Part shown: piece after piece, positions 10,378 to 19,221 of the stretch
Position numbering within the stretch: the first letter of the stretch is position 1
Layout of the letters: each line of letters starts with the position of its first letter
Assembly: GCA_001606155.1 (NCBI GenBank)
Contig: LODT01000035.1
Span: 124,001-188,000, forward strand
Direction of reading: 5' to 3'
DNA: 64,000 nt
Source of the DNA: Tieghemostelium lacteum
Lineage: Eukaryota; Evosea; Eumycetozoa; Dictyosteliales; Raperosteliaceae
Notes under the pieces: generated by a model
Told to the model about the DNA's origin: nothing
Databases searched by the model: none
The model's input: the letters and a program-made list of their open reading frames with translations, nothing else
Translations under genes and position numbers: made by a program

Positions 10378-10789
10378 ATGTTTAGAATTGGATCAATATC
10401 AACTAGTAACTTTACTCAATCCACATTAGCAGTTAATGAACTAGTTCAATCAAGATACATTGTAAAAAAGCTTTATAAAGAGTTATTGTATCTCGGTAGA
10501 ATATCATTTCTAGGAGTTGACTATGTAAGAGATAGAGCAAAACCTCAGTTTCTAAAAAATGCAAATTTAACTGTACGTTTTAACCTATAAAACTCTTATT
10601 TATAAATTACTAACACGATCTCTATAGGATATAGATGAAATTAACAAATGTATAGAAAGAACAAAATATGTAATCAAAGAAGTAGAGGCAATGAATAAGT
10701 TTCACAAATATAGACATTTAAAGAAATCTTATGAATTCAATGAATATCTTGATAATTTCACCAAAGAGAAATTCAATGACCAGATATGA
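10378..10789 (+). CDS. LYR-motif protein, LYRM5/ETFRF1-like (2 exons)
   Basis: Exons 10378-10572 and 10628-10789 join in phase 0 (GTACGT donor, TCTATAG acceptor), 118 residues. The core KKLYKELLYLGR, GVDYVRDRAKPQFLKN, and EMNKFHKYRHLKKSYE-type end (seen as VEAMNKFHKYRHLKK) follow human LYRM5, now called ETFRF1, a small mitochondrial matrix protein that binds electron-transfer flavoprotein and removes its FAD. The LYR tripeptide is read here as L-G-R within LYLGR, as in LYRM5. I chose Met at 10378 (MFRIGS), giving a short mitochondrial-type leader; an in-frame upstream Met at 10303 would add a hydrophobic, Phe-rich stretch that looks like 5' UTR. Confidence 0.8.
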
Positions 10790-10948
10790 ATAAAAGTGTA
10801 AATAATAATAACTCCCTTTTTGTACTATATATACTACTATTGTTGTTGTTGTTGTTGTTGATGTTGATGAAACTATATACAAAATTTGATTGTTTTGTGC
10901 TTATTTTATTAGCCTATATTATATAAATTCTATACTATCACAATGTGT

Positions 10949-11376
10949 CTACTCTATACCAAACTTTTGTTTTAAAGCATCTAATTCCTGTCTTTTCTTT
11001 TCTTGTTCCATTTTCTTTGCTTTTTTTGTATGTTGATGATAGAGTACCACCAGATATCTATTATTTACATTGTAACCTGATAGTGCTTCACAAGCATTTC
11101 TGGCATCGTGTATATCTTCGTAAACTACAAATGCAGTTCCTTGTGTTTCGTTGGTATTACCTAATCTAATCTGTCTAATAGCTCCATAAGCTCCAAATAT
11201 CTCATATAAATCTTTTGATGTAATTTTAAATGGTAAATTCCTATATTATAACAATAGTACCAGTTAGTAATCATTGATTATATCCATAATCTTTTAAATC
11301 TTATCCTACTTACTTTACAAATAAAATTCTATTTACTTCAGGAGGTAATTTAGTCAATTTTTTGAAACTTGCCATT
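10949..11376 (-). CDS. sf3b6: Splicing factor SF3B6 (SF3b14/p14), with apparent +1 frameshift in exon 1
   Basis: Exon 1 11314-11376, exon 2 10949-11240, GTAAGT donor. The protein is an RRM that contacts the branch-point adenosine within the U2 snRNP SF3b complex. Exon 2 gives [39 protein letters not shown] and [18 protein letters not shown], close to p14 orthologues. In exon 1 the reading starts [12 protein letters not shown] and then meets TGA (CCT CCT TGA AGT). If one T (11340 or 11341) is skipped, it continues EVNRILFVK, exactly the expected LPPEVNRIL. So the gene carries one extra base: a sequencing or assembly error, a real mutation, or a +1 frameshift at CCT-TGA. With the skip the protein has 117 residues. 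Confidence 0.85.
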
Positions 11377-11473
11377 GTTGAAATTTAAAATAATAAAAAT
11401 GTAAAAAAAAATATTAGTTTATTTGAATAACCATGATTAAATATGAGAACTCATATATATATGATAAAAAAGA

Positions 11474-12109
11474 TTGATTAACAATATAATTAATTCCAAT
11501 AACAATATTAATTTTTTTTTTTACTCTATTATTTTAATTATTCAGTTTTTTATTCATCTATTTATCACTAACAATTTACATACATATAACTATACAATTT
11601 ATAGAATGTACACAAGAATTTTGAATAATTTAATGAATAGATTAGGAGTTAGAAAGGTGAATGTAGAAGAAAACCTAAAGCCATTAGGACCAGTACTAGA
11701 AAATCAACCTGTATTTGAAGAACCAATGATTGAGGAACCCAGTATGGAGGAACAATTAGAGCACATTACAATAGAGTATCAAAAAATAAGTGACAGACAA
11801 AATATACTAAATGAAACTATTTTAAATATTTCAAAAGAAAAGGAACAATTAGCTAAAGAATTGATTTGTAAAAAAGCTAGAGTTCAGCTATTAGAACATG
11901 AAATTAAAAAAATTCGACTACCATCTCACCATAACAATCAATCTAATCAAAATCAGTCATCATCAAATTTCAATAGATATAATTATCAAAGATACAGAAA
12001 CAGAAACCACCAGTCCATTATTATTCATGTGAATACTCACGGTGATAGATCCACTACAGTACCAAGAACGAAGTACCATTATAATTATTCTACAAATTAT
12101 TACTCATAA
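11474..12109 (+). CDS. Hypothetical coiled-coil protein with N-terminal hydrophobic segment
   Basis: Single-exon open frame of 211 residues. Residues about 12-32 form a Phe/Ile-rich hydrophobic run that could anchor the protein in a membrane if the first Met is used. A second in-frame Met at residue 45 (11606, MYTRILNNL) would remove it. The middle, about residues 88-148, is a charged helix with coiled-coil character (EKEQLAKELICKKARVQLLE). The end is rich in Asn, Gln, Tyr and Arg (NYQRYRNRNHQ), low complexity and basic. I do not recognise a family. Codon use and the AT-rich leader look like a normal gene of this genome. Confidence 0.5.
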   Translation: MINNIINSNNNINFFFYSIILIIQFFIHLFITNNLHTYNYTIYRMYTRILNNLMNRLGVRKVNVEENLKPLGPVLENQPVFEEPMIEEPSMEEQLEHITIEYQKISDRQNILNETILNISKEKEQLAKELICKKARVQLLEHEIKKIRLPSHHNNQSNQNQSSSNFNRYNYQRYRNRNHQSIIIHVNTHGDRSTTVPRTKYHYNYSTNYYS

Positions 12110-12272
12110 TGTATTAATAACATTTCTTTCTTTTTTTTTTGAAATAAAATTGAGTTTGAATAGTTTATATCTGTATTTAAATACATGTCTTGATATATTT
12201 TGTTTTGATTTGGACAGTGTTATATTAGTTTGAAATATTAAAATTAATGTTTATTTACCAAAACCTATATAT

Positions 12273-15029
12273 CTATGACATTGCTGGATCATTATCTTCT
12301 TCACTTTCTTCTTCATTGTCATCTTCACTTTCATATATTAAATCATCATCATTAATTTCTACATCTTCATCTTCATCTTCATCCATTTCATCATCATCAT
12401 CATCATAATATTCATCTTCATAAATATATTCATCTTCATCAATATATTCATCTTCTTCATCCTCTTCAAAATCCTCATCAGAGTATACAGAATCTGATGA
12501 ATAGTCACTTTGACTTTGATGAAAATGTGAGTTATCAGTGTCAACATTATCAGATTCCTCATCAATTTGTATACCATTCTTATTGAATTCCAGTGAACTA
12601 TAAGTGCTATAATCATTCAAATAAGTTAACCCTATCTCTTGGTCCTTATAGTACTTTTCCATTTGTTTGGATTTATCTAGTTCCAATGAATGATTTTCAT
12701 CTTCATCTAACCAATTATCAGTCTGATCAGATGAGGTCTTAAGTTCCTCTTTTATAATCTCAATTACACTGTTATAACCCGGCCCTTTCTTCAATGATTC
12801 CCAATTGATATCTTGTCTCTTGGAATATAGATATTTTAATATGGATTTTCTTGATTTTGAAATGGCTTCTAAAAGTGTGTTTGATTTCAACTGTGCCTTC
12901 TCAGCAAGTGACTTTACAAATAGAGTATAGTTATTACGACTAACCACCTCTATATATGCATCAAAAAATGTTTTGGCAATGACTGGATTGTATCTATGTT
13001 TAGCCACTAGATAATTATAAACAGAAAGCTTATTAAATTCTATACTAGTGCCAACAGCTTGCTCAATAAATTTAGTTCTTTGTAAAAATTGGCAATTTAG
13101 AGATCTCAAATAATCAAGTATCTGAATCTGCCCCATTTCACAACATTGTAAGAATAGTTCTTCTACTATTGGTTCCTCACAGGAATGTTTACCTAAAAAT
13201 AACTTTACAGTATCAAAATAGGAGAACTCCAAACACATTATTAAAGGTTCTCTTCCTTCATAAGTAGACCAATCTAAATCAAAATAGGGAAGATTCATAA
13301 GAAGCAGTCCCATTATAGAAGGATTATCAATTTTGGCAGCAACTAAATACAGTTTCTTTACAGATGTATGAGAGAGTTTTCCTACTGTTCCTACTTTCCC
13401 ATAGTTTGTAGTATACTCGTCAACTTTATCAAATTCCTGTTTGACAATAGCCTCAATGATTCTGTAGAATGGATACATTTTATCTTCATCAAAATGTAGA
13501 TCCCTTTTGATGTACTGATAGACTTCCAAATGGTTGTTGATAAGTGATGCATTGGCTAGAACTGCTAGTTTATCCGATGGATTACAGTCTAGTAATCCAG
13601 TGGAAAATGATGGATTATTTTTATAATTCTCACAAATGTATTTAAATAGTTCTAATCTACCGTTACTGACCATTTCCATTAGCACTCCGTCTAAGAGTTC
13701 TTGTGAGAATTGGTAATCTTTACCAAAATGACTTTCAGCCCATTGGAATACAGGTAAATGTCCTCCAGCTGCAACTGAGAAATAGACATGATTAGTAATT
13801 GCAGTTGGATACTTTTCGGCAATTAATTTAACATTTTCTAATAACCCCTCCTCACAACACAGCATAAAACACTGTTTTGAACAACCTTCAGTACGATTAC
13901 TAAAGATGAATTTGAGGATCTCTAGATTATCATAATTAGAGTCTGCCAATGACTTTGTGCATCCAACTTTAGAGTGTTCATGAAAGTACTTTATAGTCTC
14001 TAGATCCTTTACCCTGTTAAATGCATTTTTGGTATGTTCATTATATCCATTCTCAAAAAGCCATTGAACAATCTCTAAACCATGTCGAGATGCTTTATCC
14101 AGAATCTTCATCTGAGGATCTAATAAAAAGTGTTTATGAAGAACTTTCAAAACACCTAAATGGTTACATTCAGCAGCTTTATATGCCAACACAGTCTGTC
14201 TTTGTGTGCTGCTTATAAGAAACCCTAAATCTAGTGTCTTGTCTGACAATACATGGTCCAAGAACTTATCAGTACCCATTGCGCAAGAGTACACAAATAA
14301 GCCCAAAGTCACCTCTCTAAATGTTTTTCTTTGTTTTAGAAAATCAAATAGTTTTATATTCCCACTTTTACCTAACCCTGCTATACCCCGTAACGATACC
14401 TTCTCACATCTGTTATCCAGTAGCCAACTAACCATTTCCAATGCTTTATCATGATCAGTATTTGCACAACACTTATCAATTGCTTCAGTAGTACACCCTT
14501 CACTTCTATTCTCATGTAGAAATCTAACTACATCCATATGACAATTACCAGCAGCTGCATCCATTGCAACATTCGTGCACCCCTCTGATCGATTCTGGTG
14601 AAGGAATTTAACAATTTCTAAATGTCCATTAGTAGCTGCACCATCCATTGCATAGTTTGAACATCCTATAGCCTTATTATAATGCAACCATTTTACTACA
14701 TCCAAATGTCCTTTAGTCGAGGCAATATCTATAAGAGTACTTGTATAATAAAGTCCAGGTAATTCATCAACAATCTTTAAAAGCTCCAAATCACCATGTT
14801 CAGCTAGCATATGTAAATGTTTAGGTGACCAATGATATAAATCTTCGTTTCTCAGTATCTTGTCTTTAAGTAACTGAAAATAACCATTTCCTAGAATCCA
14901 ATTGACATTGTCTATATCTTGATATTTTTTACCATTTTTTGACTTTACAAAACTAAATATCTTTTCTCTCAAAAATTGATTTGAAAATACATATTTATAA
15001 TATTTATAACAATTCACTGTGTTATCCAT
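12273..15029 (-). CDS. Ankyrin-repeat protein with acidic C-terminal tail
   Basis: Single-exon gene, 918 residues. The N-terminal about 60 residues (REKIFSFVKSKNGKKYQDID) precede a long array of diverged ankyrin-like units of about 33 residues. The best are residues about 105-210: GHLDVVKWLHYNKAIGC, GHLEIVKFLHQNRSEGC and HMDVVRFLHENRSEGC. The repeating ending (N-R-S/T-E-G-C-T/S) is characteristic of a greatly expanded family in group 1-2 dictyostelids. Units become weak but traceable to about residue 780. The last 130 residues are extremely acidic (runs of Asp/Glu/Tyr) and low complexity. No catalytic domain is visible; a protein-binding role is the usual inference. Confidence 0.85.
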   Translation of the reverse strand: MDNTVNCYKYYKYVFSNQFLREKIFSFVKSKNGKKYQDIDNVNWILGNGYFQLLKDKILRNEDLYHWSPKHLHMLAEHGDLELLKIVDELPGLYYTSTLIDIASTKGHLDVVKWLHYNKAIGCSNYAMDGAATNGHLEIVKFLHQNRSEGCTNVAMDAAAGNCHMDVVRFLHENRSEGCTTEAIDKCCANTDHDKALEMVSWLLDNRCEKVSLRGIAGLGKSGNIKLFDFLKQRKTFREVTLGLFVYSCAMGTDKFLDHVLSDKTLDLGFLISSTQRQTVLAYKAAECNHLGVLKVLHKHFLLDPQMKILDKASRHGLEIVQWLFENGYNEHTKNAFNRVKDLETIKYFHEHSKVGCTKSLADSNYDNLEILKFIFSNRTEGCSKQCFMLCCEEGLLENVKLIAEKYPTAITNHVYFSVAAGGHLPVFQWAESHFGKDYQFSQELLDGVLMEMVSNGRLELFKYICENYKNNPSFSTGLLDCNPSDKLAVLANASLINNHLEVYQYIKRDLHFDEDKMYPFYRIIEAIVKQEFDKVDEYTTNYGKVGTVGKLSHTSVKKLYLVAAKIDNPSIMGLLLMNLPYFDLDWSTYEGREPLIMCLEFSYFDTVKLFLGKHSCEEPIVEELFLQCCEMGQIQILDYLRSLNCQFLQRTKFIEQAVGTSIEFNKLSVYNYLVAKHRYNPVIAKTFFDAYIEVVSRNNYTLFVKSLAEKAQLKSNTLLEAISKSRKSILKYLYSKRQDINWESLKKGPGYNSVIEIIKEELKTSSDQTDNWLDEDENHSLELDKSKQMEKYYKDQEIGLTYLNDYSTYSSLEFNKNGIQIDEESDNVDTDNSHFHQSQSDYSSDSVYSDEDFEEDEEDEYIDEDEYIYEDEYYDDDDDEMDEDEDEDVEINDDDLIYESEDDNEEESEEDNDPAMS

Positions 15030-15460
15030 TACTTAAAAAAAATCCTAAAGGACATTACTTTTATAAAAAATCAAAATATCTCATTTATGAAATTGAATTT
15101 TTTCCAACTATTCAAATTTTGAATTGAATTTTTTAGATGTTTATATTCACCAGTTGGATTTAGTCACTTTAGTTTCTAGGTAGAGTATAGGTAGACCTTC
15201 ATATGCATGCTACAAATCCATTTTTTAAACTTAGAAAATAATTTCAGAAAAATAAAATTCTAAAATCATGTTTAAATAGCAATAAATTTGTGTTTATTTA
15301 GCTAAAGGGTGTTCGAACTTTACCCCTCTTAGTATTTTTTTTGTACCATTGATTTTACCCAAAGTGTGACCAAGAAAAATAACAAATAAAAGGTAATTAT
15401 AATGTGTTGTTGTTGTTGTTGATAATAAATAAATAATATTAAAACTAATAAAGAATAGTT
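15030..15460. other. Intergenic stretch, no gene seen
   Basis: 431 bases between two minus-strand genes: promoter of the ankyrin gene and 3' flank of the membrane-protein gene. A (TTG)n-like run of GTTGTTGTTGTTGTT near 15401-15420 lies close to the latter's stop. An 80-codon frame on the minus strand overlaps the neighbour's end and is rejected. Confidence 0.5.
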
Positions 15461-18400
15461 CTAGTTTTGTTGTTGAATTGCTGTTAAACTCGTACTTGGA
15501 CTTAGGGATAAACCTCTTTTCTTTGATTTCCACCAATATTTTACACCACCATGTTTGATATTATAGTGAATGAAAAATCCTGCAACTACTGAAATAACTA
15601 CTACACCACCTACAATAGATGCTACCAATATAATTAAGGTTTTTCTACTTAAAGATGATGAATTGTTGGATTTACTATTGTTTGTACCACCTTCTCCATC
15701 ATTTCCACCTCCATCTGTACCTCCATCATTTCCACCACCATCATTACCTCCATCTGTACCTCCTTCATCGTCAGAATCATCGCTCCAACTTTTAATCAAA
15801 ACTGCAAATGAAGTGAAATGGTTGGTTGAACCTAACAAAGTACCTTTAGGTGTAACTACTAAACTCTGTTGATTCATACATTGCCAAGAGTTAGTGGATG
15901 TATTGATAAAGAATAGACATATTTGTGAGAGGTTGTATTGGTTGAGATTTGGTATTTTCAATTCAAAGTGAACAGGTTGAGAAAATACTGGAGATAATAG
16001 ACCAGTAAGTTGTAGATCGAATGTAAAGGATACTGAAACATCTCGGAATGATGCTGTTGTGCTATTACCCCAAATTTCAGTTCCTAGAACTTGGTCAAGG
16101 TAGCTATCGGATAGTCTGTTGATTGTTAATCGATTATTGAAGAGTACTGACAAGAATCCATTTGGTAGATTAATGTATCCATAGATATCGAGAAATGTGG
16201 AATTGGTTTTATAGATGATCGGTACTGTAATGTCTTTGACTGAGTCAACTGGAGTGTAGGCTAATGATGGTCTGAATAGACTGGGAAGTGATATACATCC
16301 TTGTGTACCTACTGTGCAACATTTAGTAACATCGCTTTGACACTGACCATTTTGGCATTGAACTTTACCAAATGGACATCCATAGTATGGAGTGAGTGGA
16401 TCTACACAAGTTAGAGGATTGGTGCAATTTGGACATGTTGTAGTGTTGTCAAGTGCTGGAATACATCCATCTAGACATCTCATCTCATTGGTGCCGCATG
16501 CAGGCATTGGTTTACATAGACTTGTAAGTAATGCACAATCGCCATTCCAGCATTTAATTGGAGTTAAAAGTGGACATGTTCCATTGGCAAGTGGACAATT
16601 GTCAACAGATGCAACACATCTACCATCATTACAAGTGTATTGTGTGCAGTTTATGAGTCTTAAAGCAACTAGTTTCTCATCACAAATGAATTGGTATTCT
16701 GATGAACCTACTGGAGATGGAGTTTGTGTTTGACCATTACATTGAACTGTATCTTCATCGGATAGAACTACCACAAAATTGACATTCTCTAGATTGTCTA
16801 AATTCTGATTGGTAGCCAGAGTCAAACCCCCAATAGTTATATTGGAATTTGATAGAACCTTGAGACGATTAGGTAATTCAAGGTTATCAATATTAAAAAC
16901 CACATTTTGCAAAATAGCATTAACATTGTCTAATAGTAAATCTGTAAATGGTTGGGCAACTTGGAATATACCACCAAGATTCAATATTGTATTTTGAGTG
17001 AGACTCAAAGTACCTTTAGTGATAAACGATATCTTATCGACTATATTCAATAGTGACCCAGTCAATTCCAATTGACCATGACTTACAACCAACTTTTTCA
17101 AATGCAAAGCCAAGTCGTTTATAGGGTTGATTTGTGATCCAAGTTGCAAGGATCCAGTAGACTGAATGAGTCCACCAAGTGATTCGATTTGAGTTGCTCC
17201 AAGATTATATATTAAAGAAACAGGTGATGTTACATCACCTAAAAGTAGTTTACCTATAGCCCCACTGCTACCTGCAGTTCCTAGAACTATTTTATCTAAA
17301 CCCGTTACCAAATTCCCAGGTAACAGGTTATTAATCAGTGTAGTTTCACTCAAGACATTCAGTGACTGATTCAGGGTCTGACTTATAAACTGTAATGGTG
17401 TATTTTCAAAAACACCATTACCACTGAGTGTCAATATCTGTGAGGTTACATTAACTACACAATTTAGAAAATCATATGTATTCAATGTCAATGTATTTTG
17501 TATGACCCAGTTTGTAGAGTTGGATAACACATTTCCAATAGTCATTGCACCGGGTGTTGTGATTTGAATAACTGAGTTTACTGAACTGAATGTACCAGGT
17601 AATGAAAATACACTGTCAATAGTCAAAGTAGATTCTACAAGTGACACTAGATTCTTTAGTTCACTAACACCTTTTGCCAGAACTTTAGTAAGATATAGAT
17701 ACTGTGTATTGGCATTGGGTATAGTTATCTGTGTTAAACTGTTACTTAGTTTAAGTGTTAGCACATCGATATTCTGTATATTCAATCCTTGAAAATTATT
17801 ATTGAAATTGGCAGTTAGAGTATTGACAGTAGCAGATAGAGTAGCACCAACAGTTTTAGTTACATTTACAGCTGTTGACAGAAAGTTTAGTCTTGGATCA
17901 GCAGTTCCAGTGACACCTACCAACTCTTTCATAATCACATCAAAATTACCATCAAACGTCAGTTCAGAATTAACACCCACTATAGTAGGTGTTTGGAATG
18001 TCAATGATAAATCTTTAAATATAGTTTTGGTAGCATTTGATTTTATACCTGACTGATTCTTTATAAAAAATTTACAATTTGATTTTAATTCTATAGCACC
18101 ATTTACAACCAATACACCACCCAGTAAATTAATATTACTGTTACATGTTAAATCACCATTGATTGTCAGTATATTTGACAATGTCAAATCAGCTGTCAAA
18201 TTAATGGCATCTGTAATTGTAGATAATGCTGTTATAACTATTGGATTCTGTATCAAACATATACCCAATAAACAAACTGGACATAATTGTGATCCTTCAT
18301 TATTACAAAGTAATGCTTCTACTCCAAATCTATTTTCACTACTGATACTAATTATCAGAAATATTATAAATATTAACTTTACAGTTAAAAACTGTTTCAT
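15461..18400 (-). CDS. Large type I membrane protein with Cys-rich middle and GPS-like motif
   Basis: Single exon, 979 residues. A signal peptide (MKQFLTVKLIFIIFL) starts it. Residues about 50-560 are repetitive, rich in Ser/Thr/Asn/Leu/Val, with alternating hydrophobic pattern (LGGVLVVNGAIELKSNC, GGLIQSTGSLQLGS) suggesting a beta-solenoid. A Cys-rich part about 570-710 has short CxxGxC units (CNDGRCVASVDNC, CWNGDCALLTSLC). Near residue 870 comes CLFFINTSTNSWQC followed by NHFTSFAVLI, like the GPS end of GAIN domains. An Asp/Gly linker, one membrane span (TLIILVASIVGGVVVISVV) and a basic tail of about 35 residues follow. I do not recognise a named orthologue; a surface adhesion or wall-like protein is likely. 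Confidence 0.8.
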   Translation of the reverse strand: MKQFLTVKLIFIIFLIISISSENRFGVEALLCNNEGSQLCPVCLLGICLIQNPIVITALSTITDAINLTADLTLSNILTINGDLTCNSNINLLGGVLVVNGAIELKSNCKFFIKNQSGIKSNATKTIFKDLSLTFQTPTIVGVNSELTFDGNFDVIMKELVGVTGTADPRLNFLSTAVNVTKTVGATLSATVNTLTANFNNNFQGLNIQNIDVLTLKLSNSLTQITIPNANTQYLYLTKVLAKGVSELKNLVSLVESTLTIDSVFSLPGTFSSVNSVIQITTPGAMTIGNVLSNSTNWVIQNTLTLNTYDFLNCVVNVTSQILTLSGNGVFENTPLQFISQTLNQSLNVLSETTLINNLLPGNLVTGLDKIVLGTAGSSGAIGKLLLGDVTSPVSLIYNLGATQIESLGGLIQSTGSLQLGSQINPINDLALHLKKLVVSHGQLELTGSLLNIVDKISFITKGTLSLTQNTILNLGGIFQVAQPFTDLLLDNVNAILQNVVFNIDNLELPNRLKVLSNSNITIGGLTLATNQNLDNLENVNFVVVLSDEDTVQCNGQTQTPSPVGSSEYQFICDEKLVALRLINCTQYTCNDGRCVASVDNCPLANGTCPLLTPIKCWNGDCALLTSLCKPMPACGTNEMRCLDGCIPALDNTTTCPNCTNPLTCVDPLTPYYGCPFGKVQCQNGQCQSDVTKCCTVGTQGCISLPSLFRPSLAYTPVDSVKDITVPIIYKTNSTFLDIYGYINLPNGFLSVLFNNRLTINRLSDSYLDQVLGTEIWGNSTTASFRDVSVSFTFDLQLTGLLSPVFSQPVHFELKIPNLNQYNLSQICLFFINTSTNSWQCMNQQSLVVTPKGTLLGSTNHFTSFAVLIKSWSDDSDDEGGTDGGNDGGGNDGGTDGGGNDGEGGTNNSKSNNSSSLSRKTLIILVASIVGGVVVISVVAGFFIHYNIKHGGVKYWWKSKKRGLSLSPSTSLTAIQQQN

Positions 18401-19221
18401 CTTCTTTTATCCTCCTCTTTATATAAAAATAAATATTGTAATTTTTGATTTCTTGCTATTTCATAAATAATGGTGTAATTGTCGGTCCTGATAGTTCTTT
18501 TTGAAAATTTAATTTTTTAAAACTGTAATTTTTTTTTTTACATATAAATAAGAAGTTTGATCAAAATCGATTTTTTTGTGTATGTGTGTGTTGATGATAA
18601 ATAAAAATAATTATAAAAAAAAAAATAAGAAATAGGAGGGTCTAAGAAATCAATCTCTAGAATATATTTTTTTTTTTAATTAATTTAGAACTAGGACCTC
18701 CTCAGTACTTGAAATTGCGTAATCACACAAGTCTGTTTATTTCAAATTTTTTGACTTATGAAAATATTTTTCTTTTAAATGACGAAATATCACAAAGATA
18801 TTTATTTTAAAAAAATTTATAACAAAGTTTACACAATAGAATGCCATTTTGATCTTAATAATCTATCAATTTATTACCTTTAAAAAATTTTTAAATAAAT
18901 TCACTTTTCATACAATTTAAATGATCAAAAGGTACAATATCAATTTATTTGAATGTGTGGAATTGATATTACCCAAGTTGTTGGTCATAAAGAAAGATAT
19001 TTATATAAAAGTTTTTTTATTAAACAAGCAAAATAAACAAAATCTCCTCTTAAGATTACATATAATTAACATAATTTTCATTTGTGGTTGGGTTGTGTTT
19101 TTTTCACTTGTGATTAATTTAAATATTTACAATGAATTATTTGAAAAGATGAAGAGGTGTCTCAAAGTTTTTCATGGATATTATATTATCTCTTTTTTAT
19201 TTATTTAAGTAGAAGTAATTT
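18401..19221. other. Intergenic stretch, no supported gene
   Basis: 821 bases between the 5' end of the membrane-protein gene and the 3' end of the RasGEF gene. It holds A/T runs and a 95-codon plus-strand frame (18921-19208) rich in Ile/Leu/Lys/Asn with no family likeness. A TGTGTATGTGTGTGTTGATG run near 18577 is a small GT-rich repeat. Nothing else is recognised. Confidence 0.5.

Noticed and set aside
12359-12616. 85-codon frame rich in Met/Lys/Ile within the ankyrin gene
   Set aside because: Shadow of the GAT/GAA-rich acidic tail in another frame.
18921-19208. 95-codon plus-strand open frame
   Set aside because: Composition is Ile/Leu/Lys/Asn/Phe typical of chance frames in AT-rich DNA; no domain, no introns or context, and no likeness to anything I know.
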